A stretch of DNA of 64,000 nt, from positions 6,472,001 through 6,536,000 of the forward strand of contig OX638370.1 of NCBI GenBank assembly GCA_951812925.1. The letters are read 5' to 3'. This DNA comes from Calliopum simillimum. Taxonomy: Eukaryota; Arthropoda; Insecta; Diptera; Lauxaniidae. Shown here piece by piece: positions 57,746 to 64,000 of this stretch. Below the pieces are notes generated by a model. It saw only the letters and a list, made by a program, of their open reading frames with translations. It searched no databases and was not told where the DNA came from. Positions within the stretch are counted from its first letter, which is position 1. Each line of letters opens with the position of its first letter. The position numbers were made by a program, and so were the translations under genes.

Positions 57746-60240
57746 ACGGTCTTGCTGTCCTTAGAGTAAATCATTTTCGCCACGCTTTTTCAACAAAAAT
57801 TTAATTTCTATTTAATGGTTTTTCCTTAAGGACTATACTGTCCGTGAGTCATTTTTCTTTTTTCATCTTGCAAACCATAGAATTTACATAAAGTTTAACA
57901 TAAAAGTAATATGACTAAGTACCAAATATTAAAAGTTATAAGTCTGACTTAAGTTAATGCTTGACATGTGATTTAATAGGTTTTTTGTTTTTTAATTTTT
58001 CCTTGTAATACATTTCATTTTAGCAACACTCTTCTGAGCGACTTTCTGAACAAAAGTTAACTTCTGAAGTTTTGCGGTTAAATTCAAAAAAATGTTAGTT
58101 ACTTTAGCTGAAAATTGAAGAAAAAATAAAGAAATTACGCAAAATAAGCTGTAAAAGTAACTTTTTATATATTCTCAGAAAAAAAAAAAAAAATTCTTCA
58201 AAAAAATTTTGCAACCACAATTTTTCTTATGTACTTTCACATTTTGCTCTCTCCACTTTTTGCCATCAAAAACTTGTGTGTGAGAAAGTACAAACTTTTT
58301 AACGCTGTCAAAAATACATTGAAAAATTTGCAAACAAATTTTTGCTACTTTTTACTCCTCTTGGCTTTGCTCCTAAATGTATGTAATATCAGAAATAATA
58401 ATAAGTAATGGCAACAATAAAAACGAGTAACTTTTGCTGCTGCTGCTGTTTTATTTTGAGTAATTGTGTCACATTTATCTTTGCCTAAATTTTTCTGCTA
58501 CTATTTTTTTTCGATTCTCTTTTTGGTTATCCTACCTTTTTCGTCATACTATTTGTGTGAGCTACTTTGTGAGTAAAGAGAATCGTAAAAAGTTGCCCTA
58601 TTTTTTTTTTTGGCTAACTGCTGACTCTATAGTATGTGCGCTCACTGATAATAATAACAATTTTTCTCATTTTTGACATTTGAAAAGTTGCGAAAAAAGT
58701 GCCAAAGCAACATTGCAAAAAACAAAAAGGTAGTGAGTGTATGAAAATAAAATGGTATATTGCTACTACTTATTTATCATGTTTTTTGTTTTGTTTTAGA
58801 AAACGTAGTTCTTTTTACAAAACTGCCAATTTAGAAAACTTGTTTTTTATGAAACAAATAGTTTCATCTGATATGTGCTTAATTATGGCATTTAAAACTT
58901 AAAGGCTGAGAAAATCTGAAATCTTTAAATTCTACTCTTTGATTTTATTTACCAAAAATTTAACCTACTCAAACCGCACTATCATTTGTTGACGTTGAAC
59001 TTTATTCAAATGAGTTCGAGTGCTCGTTTTTGTTTTTAGAGAACCAATCAAATCAAAATTTCATAATAACTACTGCTTTTTGAGATCTTTGGCTTACACT
59101 GCGACCTGAAAAGATCTTTTGTACAACCTCTTTCCCTATCAGAACAGTTCCAGACTATCTATGTATACATCTTATCAGTGCAGTGGGATTAATATTGCCC
59201 AAGTTGTTAGGATCTTAACAGAGTCTACTGAAATCGTCGTTTAACAGGCCCATCTTTTTTAAGTGATAATTTAGCCTACAGTTACCTGACTATCAATGGC
59301 CCAATCTAATCAGTGCTTCCACAATTGACCTAAATGACGTTTTAATGGATTGACTTCAGCTTAAAACTTCAATTAAATTTCTGATGAATTATGTTTTCGA
59401 ATTTTCTTAACTTTAAGCTTACGCCTTTAAAACTTCAACTTCTCCTACTTGCGCAATTCTTTTGCCATATTCCTTGTGCATACAATACACTTGCTACAAC
59501 TTTATCATCGTCAATTGTTACGCTATTTGTTTGTGATATGTCACCCAATCCCAAGTACTTCATCCATTATAAATCCAAGTGCGCTTCTTTCTCATATTCC
59601 ACGGATTATGTTTCAGCAGCAGCAGTCTCAGTGCCGCCGCCGAGACACAGTCACAGCTGCTCGGCAGATGCTGACTTGGGAAGCTGAACAACAATGAAGA
59701 TCATGACTGGCTGCAGATTTTATGTCAAGCAAATCCGCTGTTGGCGTTACTACTTCGACTACCTACCCGAAAAAACTACTCATAATACATAGAATATAAT
59801 GGAGTTGATGATGACGACAATGATGCTGATGATGATGATGATGCCAACGTCACTGATGACAGGAGCATGACAATGACAATGACGACGCGAACATTATATA
59901 TATGTATGTAAGCACTCGTTTTTTTTTTTTTGTTTCCTTTCTTCATTTTTACTTTCGTCATCTGTCATCGCGTAAGAATTTTAATCTACGCTGGAGGATG
60001 AATGATTTGTTGGCGAATAGAAGCAGAAAAAAAAAGATTCTTCTTAACCCGCTGTCGTCATATGAAATCTTTTGTGAGAGAACCTTTTTAAAAAAGTAAA
60101 CTATATATTTAGAAATCGTAAGCATTTTTATAAATTTTTCGAATTTTTCTTTTGAGTTTTGATCTTATCAATATTCCCCAACTTTTATCAATAGTTTTCG
60201 ACATGTTAAGCGCTGTTCGTTTATAAGTTGTTTTTTCAAA
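57746..60240. other. No gene seen; GAT-type microsatellite at 59800-59845
   Basis: AT-rich sequence with a gatgatgatgatgatg run (59829-59843) and a short GC-richer patch at 59620-59690. That patch has cagcagcagcagtctcag and gccgccgccgag words and translates to a Gln-rich tail of an open frame ending at 59697. No flanking splice signal supports it as an exon. Confidence 0.45.
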
Positions 60241-60244
60241 TATT

Positions 60245-62180
60245 TTTGATATTTTTTTCAAAATTCTTCGATTTCCGCGAAATTTTTTGACCCTCCTAAG
60301 ATTTTTTGACTTCTCAATATTTTTTCCAATTCTTCAAATTTTTAAAATTTCTCAACATTTTTCGACTTTTTCAAAATTTTTTGATTTTCTCGACATTTTT
60401 CCACTTCCTCAACATTTTTCGTCTTCTTCAAAACTATTCGATTTTCTCAACATTTTTCGACTTCCTCAACATTTTTTGATTTTCTCGACATTTTTCGACT
60501 TCCTCAACATTTTTCGACTTCCTCAACATTTTTCGACTCCCTGAACATTTTTCGACTTCCTCAAATTTTTTTGATTTTCTCGACGTTTTTGGATTTTCTC
60601 AACATTTTTGAACTTCTTCAAAATTTCTTGATTTTCTCGACATTTTTCGACTTCCTCAACATTTTTCGACTTTTTCAAAATTTTTTGATTTTCTCAACAG
60701 TTTAGGATTTTCTCAACATTTTCCAACTTCCGACATTTTTCGACTTCCTTAACATTTGTCGACCTCAACATTTTTCGACTTCTTCAAAACTTTCCGATTT
60801 TCTCAACATTTTTCGACTTCAACCTTTTTTGACTCCCTGAACATTTTTCGACATCGTCAAAATTTTTTGATTTTCTCTACGTTTTTGAATTTTCTCAACA
60901 TTTTTGAACTTCCTCAAAATTTTTTGATTTTCTCGACATTTTTCGACTTCCTCAACATATATGTGCCCTTGATTTTGAAAGTGATATAAGTCCATTTCGG
61001 GGCAAAAGTAATGTCATTCACATTATGTGCTGTAATAATCGGTTTTTTTGCGATACTATTTTTTGAACATAACACCATTAATTTCACATAATGTGGTAAA
61101 CTTTCTGTAAAAACAGAATTCAATATTATTTGTTCTGAACAAAATGTCACCTAATTCATATTATGACATTACTTTTGCTCCGAAATGGACTGATACCACT
61201 TTCAAAATCAAGGGCACATATCGACTTTTTCAAAATTTTTTGATTTTCTCAACATTTTTGGATTTTCTCAACATTTTCCAACTTCCTCAAAATTTTTTGA
61301 TTTTCTCGACATTTTTCGACTTGTTCAACGTTTTTCGACTTTTTAAAAATTTTTCGATTTTCTCAACATTTTTCGACTTCCTCAATATTTTTTGATTTTC
61401 TATACATTTTACGATTTTCTCAACATTTTTCGACTTCCTCAACATTTTTTGACTCCCTGAACATTTTTCGACATCCTCAAAATTTTTTGATTTTCTCGTC
61501 GTTTTTGAATTTTCTCAACATTTTTGAACTTCCTCAAAAATTTTTGGATTTTCTCAACATTTTTCGACTTCCTCAACATTTTTCGACTTTTTCAAAATTT
61601 TTTGATTTTCTCAACATTTTTGGATTTTCTCAACATTTTCCAACTTCCTCAATATTTTTTGATTTTCTCGACATTTTTCGGCTTCCTCAACATTTTTCGA
61701 CTTTTTAAAAATTTTTCGATTTTCTCAACATTTTCCAACTTCCTCAAAATTTTTTGATTTTCTATACATTTTACGATTTTCTCAACATTTTCCGACTGAA
61801 AAAATTTTTAAATTTTCGAAACATTTTTGGACAAAAAATTTTCCATTTTATCAACATTTTTTGACGTTTTAAAAATTTGTCGATTTTTTCAACATTTTTT
61901 GATTTTCTCGACATATTGCGACTACCTCAACATTTTCCGACTTCTTCAAAATTTTTCGATTTTCGCAACATTTTCCGACTTTTTCAAAATTTTTCAACTT
62001 TCTCAACGTTTCGATTTTTCGATTTCCTCAACGTTGCCAGACTTGTTTTAGTTTTCAGATAATTTTGCACATTTTTTCCAAAATTTTCATAGCGAGTTTT
62101 TTCGAGAACTCTGAAGATTTTGTAAAATTATTCAACATTTATAGACTTTTACAAAATCTTTCCAATATTTTTGAATCTTT
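60245..62180. repeat. 1.9-kb array of 19-bp minisatellite (pyrimidine-rich on +), interrupted by a MITE
   Basis: Two alternating 19-bp unit types are seen: catttttcgacttcctcaa and aaattttttgattttctca. Blocks of several units are repeated (for example 60840-60955, 61445-61560 and 61560-61700), showing higher-order duplication. The array is split at 60961-61219 by a small inverted-repeat element. The Phe/Leu/Asn-rich frames on + are translations of the units. Confidence 0.9.
60961..61219. mobile_element. 259-bp MITE inserted in the minisatellite
   Basis: Terminal inverted repeats of about 58 bp: atgtgcccttgattttgaaa at the left, and the complement of tttcaaaatcaagggcacat at the right, with only a few mismatches further inward. 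The interior carries caaaagtaatgtcat on both sides and ggtaaactttctgtaaaaac, which resemble the arms of the 1.6-kb foldback at 13.6-15.2 kb. The minisatellite continues directly on both sides. AT at each flank (60959-60960 and 61220-61221) is a possible but very short target duplication. Confidence 0.8.
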
Positions 62181-63124
62181 TAACATTTTTCTCGTATAAA
62201 AATCTCGAAGTTTTCCCTTGTTTCGAATTTGAGACCACGGTAGAAAATGGGTTAAATGACTAAAAGCTGAAGGAGTAAATTTCAGCAGCTCAAATGGCAG
62301 CATGATGATAGAAATCTGTTAAGAAAACGTGTATAACGCCCAATTTTGTTTCGCTTTTTTTCGTTCCTTGGACGACACAACAAGAAAAATGACGAAATCA
62401 ACACAAAAGCAAACAATTTGGTCTCAACTGTTGTTTTGCGCACTGATGTTGTTGTTGTTGTAGTATTGTTATTGTGGTGCTGATGGTTGCGTTGGGGTAA
62501 AGTAACGAAAAAAAATCCTGCATTGTTTGATTAGTGAACGCGATGCGCGGCGAGGGTTTATTAAGCAATCTTGAATTGAGTGGAATCGTCAGTTGTCTGT
62601 GTGGTGGGTGGGTTGAAGGTCTTTGGCACCTAACGTTATGGCGGAGCAGTGAAGTGGAAAAAATTCAGTTGACACAAAAAATTGACAATTCAGTTGGTTG
62701 CTCATTCTCCTGCTGTTGCTGTTGTGGTTAATGAAAGCAACGCGCATTGTTACATTATTGGAAATTATTTTTAGATTAAGGTCGAAAAAAAAAACCACAG
62801 GGATAAGGCGATAACAAGGATTTCTTAAAGCGCTGTGAAAAAAAAATTGCAAAAAGCATTAAATTTACGTTTAAAGCATTGAAGAAAATAGCACTAAGAG
62901 TGTTTATTCCTCGAGTGGAATCTAAAAAAAGCAAATTCTTTTGTGTGCAATTAAAAAAGAAATTAATACGAAAAAATTTTGCAAAATTCTTGAAAAAATA
63001 TTAAGCACTACACAATGACGATAGACGACGACGACGGTACAACACAACTAAGGAATGCTGCAAAAAGTATGCAACAAACTTTTCTCATTAGAATTTTTAT
63101 TGCATAATAGCAAGGCGCACTTAC
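62181..63124. other. No gene seen
   Basis: Mixed AT-rich sequence with TTG runs (62448-62461). The somewhat GC-richer patch 62540-62650 contains a short open frame with no recognisable domain. Confidence 0.45.
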
Positions 63125-63155
63125 CTGCTAAGGACATGATGTCGTATGCAAAATG
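63125..63155 (-). other. Candidate 31-nt micro-exon, - strand
   Basis: On the - strand tttttattgttttttcag precedes 31 nt that end in cag|gtaagtgc, so both splice sites are close to consensus. A ttaat branch-like word lies about 25 nt upstream of the acceptor. Two of three frames are open: one reads HFAYDIMSLA plus one base, with an internal ATG that would give MSLA. It could be a coding micro-exon or a first coding exon with a short leader. It lies on the strand opposite the signal-peptide exon and ratchet point, so it would belong to another gene. No partner exon is seen. Confidence 0.35.
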
Positions 63156-64000
63156 CTGAAAAAACAATAAAAATATTAAAAAATGCAAAGTGAAAAAGTG
63201 GAAAAAATACAACAAAACTGAAAAAAAAAAAAAAAACCAGCAGACATACTAAATAGTAGTAGAAAAAACTCCAATTATTTTTCTTGCAAAAAATACAAGA
63301 AAATGAAGAAAAAAAATGCATTGCATCTAAAACTGAACTTAAAAAAGTGGAAATGAATGAAAATCATCATAACGTTGATGTTTATGATGCTGTTGATAAT
63401 GTAGATGCTGAGCATAACAAGTAGAGTTAAGGATAAGCAAACCCTGCTGCTTGCTACTGCTAAGATGCCAATGGACTTTAGTTGCAGTCGTTCGTTCAAT
63501 TGTTTGTGCAAAAGGCATAAATCTTAAGAGGATTCAAGTTGTAGTTCCATTCGGATTTGCTAAAGATTTGACGTTTACGTCTAAAGTTCAATTGTCTGGC
63601 ATTGAGTAGGCAACAGCAGCAGCAGCAGTAGTAGTAGCAGTCAGTCAGCCATTCAGCCAGAAAGTAGTCAAGCAGTCAGCCGGCAATCAAGCGCTTGAAG
63701 TGTTTTGTGCTGAAGCGTTTGGGAGTAGTAGAGTAATGAATGTCAGCAAAAAACAATGCCTGTGAGATTATTTTAAAAAGTTTGAAATCTTTAAAAAATT
63801 TTTTATTTTGTTTGAAACAGGCTAAAAATCATAAATAAATGCAAAATATACAGATCGATAGCCCCAGTAGCTAGTTGTCTTATCCTAAGTACTTTTATTA
63901 TTTTTAATAATATTACTTGTAAATAAATAAATAAATGCAAAATACCACTTTTTTGAAATCAAAATTTTACAATTCACTTCTTCTTTATGCTTTCGTTTTT
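63156..64000. other. No gene seen; CAG/TAG run at 63611-63640
   Basis: AT-rich sequence with aacagcagcagcagcagtag, then tagtagcag and repeated cagtcag/cagccag words at 63611-63690 (opa-type). No splice pair was recognised in the last 300 bases. Confidence 0.5.

Noticed and set aside
59449..59697. Gln/Arg-rich end of an 82-codon open frame in a GC-richer patch
   Set aside because: Composition reflects CAG and GCC runs. No flanking acceptor or donor was found and no domain is recognised.
44412..62180. Regularly spaced short repeats that might suggest a CRISPR array
   Set aside because: Units are contiguous, degenerate 19-mers without unique spacers, in a eukaryotic context with no cas genes.
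62622..62642. PBS-like word tggcacctaacgttatgg
   Set aside because: It matches the tRNA-Lys PBS only partly and lacks the LTR-like flanks seen at the other sites.

Overview
This window looks like non-coding DNA of an insect, most likely a higher fly (Diptera). It is visibly AT-rich. It carries CAG/CAA ('opa'-type), GAT and ACAT microsatellites, fly-like splice signals (CTAAC branch points, T-rich tracts, GTAAGT donors), many small inverted-repeat transposons, and very long tandem arrays. There is no bacterial gene structure. The long open frames (34.8-38.2 kb and 40.1-40.9 kb) exist only because hexamer and pentamer repeats lack stop codons in some frames. I see no complete protein-coding gene. 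The species and the host gene cannot be named from sequence alone.

The best gene evidence is on the + strand. A probable exon lies at 22401-22708, with a CTAAC branch point, a ctctttacag acceptor and a GTAAGT donor. It holds a 5' UTR with several short upstream ORFs and then 19 codons of a signal peptide, ending in a phase-1 splice junction. This is a common layout for secreted or cell-surface proteins. About 30 kb downstream on the same strand, at 52518/52519, a strong polypyrimidine acceptor abuts a perfect donor (ttttcag|gtaagt). This zero-length exon is the hallmark of a Drosophila-type recursive-splicing (ratchet) point. The simplest reading is that much of the window is one giant + strand intron. 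Weaker splice candidates are a 31-nt micro-exon on the - strand (63125-63155), a 36-nt one on + (16016-16051) and a - strand ratchet-like site (8193-8218).

Layout: 1-145 is a fragment of a 19-bp minisatellite. At 1.2-15.2 kb there are inverted-repeat elements: a piggyBac-like MITE, a compound foldback, a 1.73-kb near-palindrome, a 0.7-kb foldback and a 1.6-kb foldback. At 16-26 kb there are short GC-richer dispersed repeats, the signal-peptide exon, and tandem blocks in the intron after it. At 27-31.5 kb there are a small MITE, two tRNA-like (SINE-type) sequences and - strand LTR-retrotransposon relics carrying a tRNA-Lys primer-binding site. A hexamer satellite (ACTTCT/ACATCT) fills 34.9-38.15 kb. 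A pure pentamer array (GACCA then AACCA) lies at 40151-40780. Two tandem LTR/PBS relics are at 42.5-43.3 kb. At 44.4-62.2 kb there are four large arrays of one 19-bp minisatellite family, purine-rich on + in the first two and pyrimidine-rich on + in the last two, with small transposons between and inside them.

The features do not form a pathway. What links them is the likely intron context: recursive splicing to remove a very long intron, and inverted repeats that could make that pre-mRNA strongly double-stranded.
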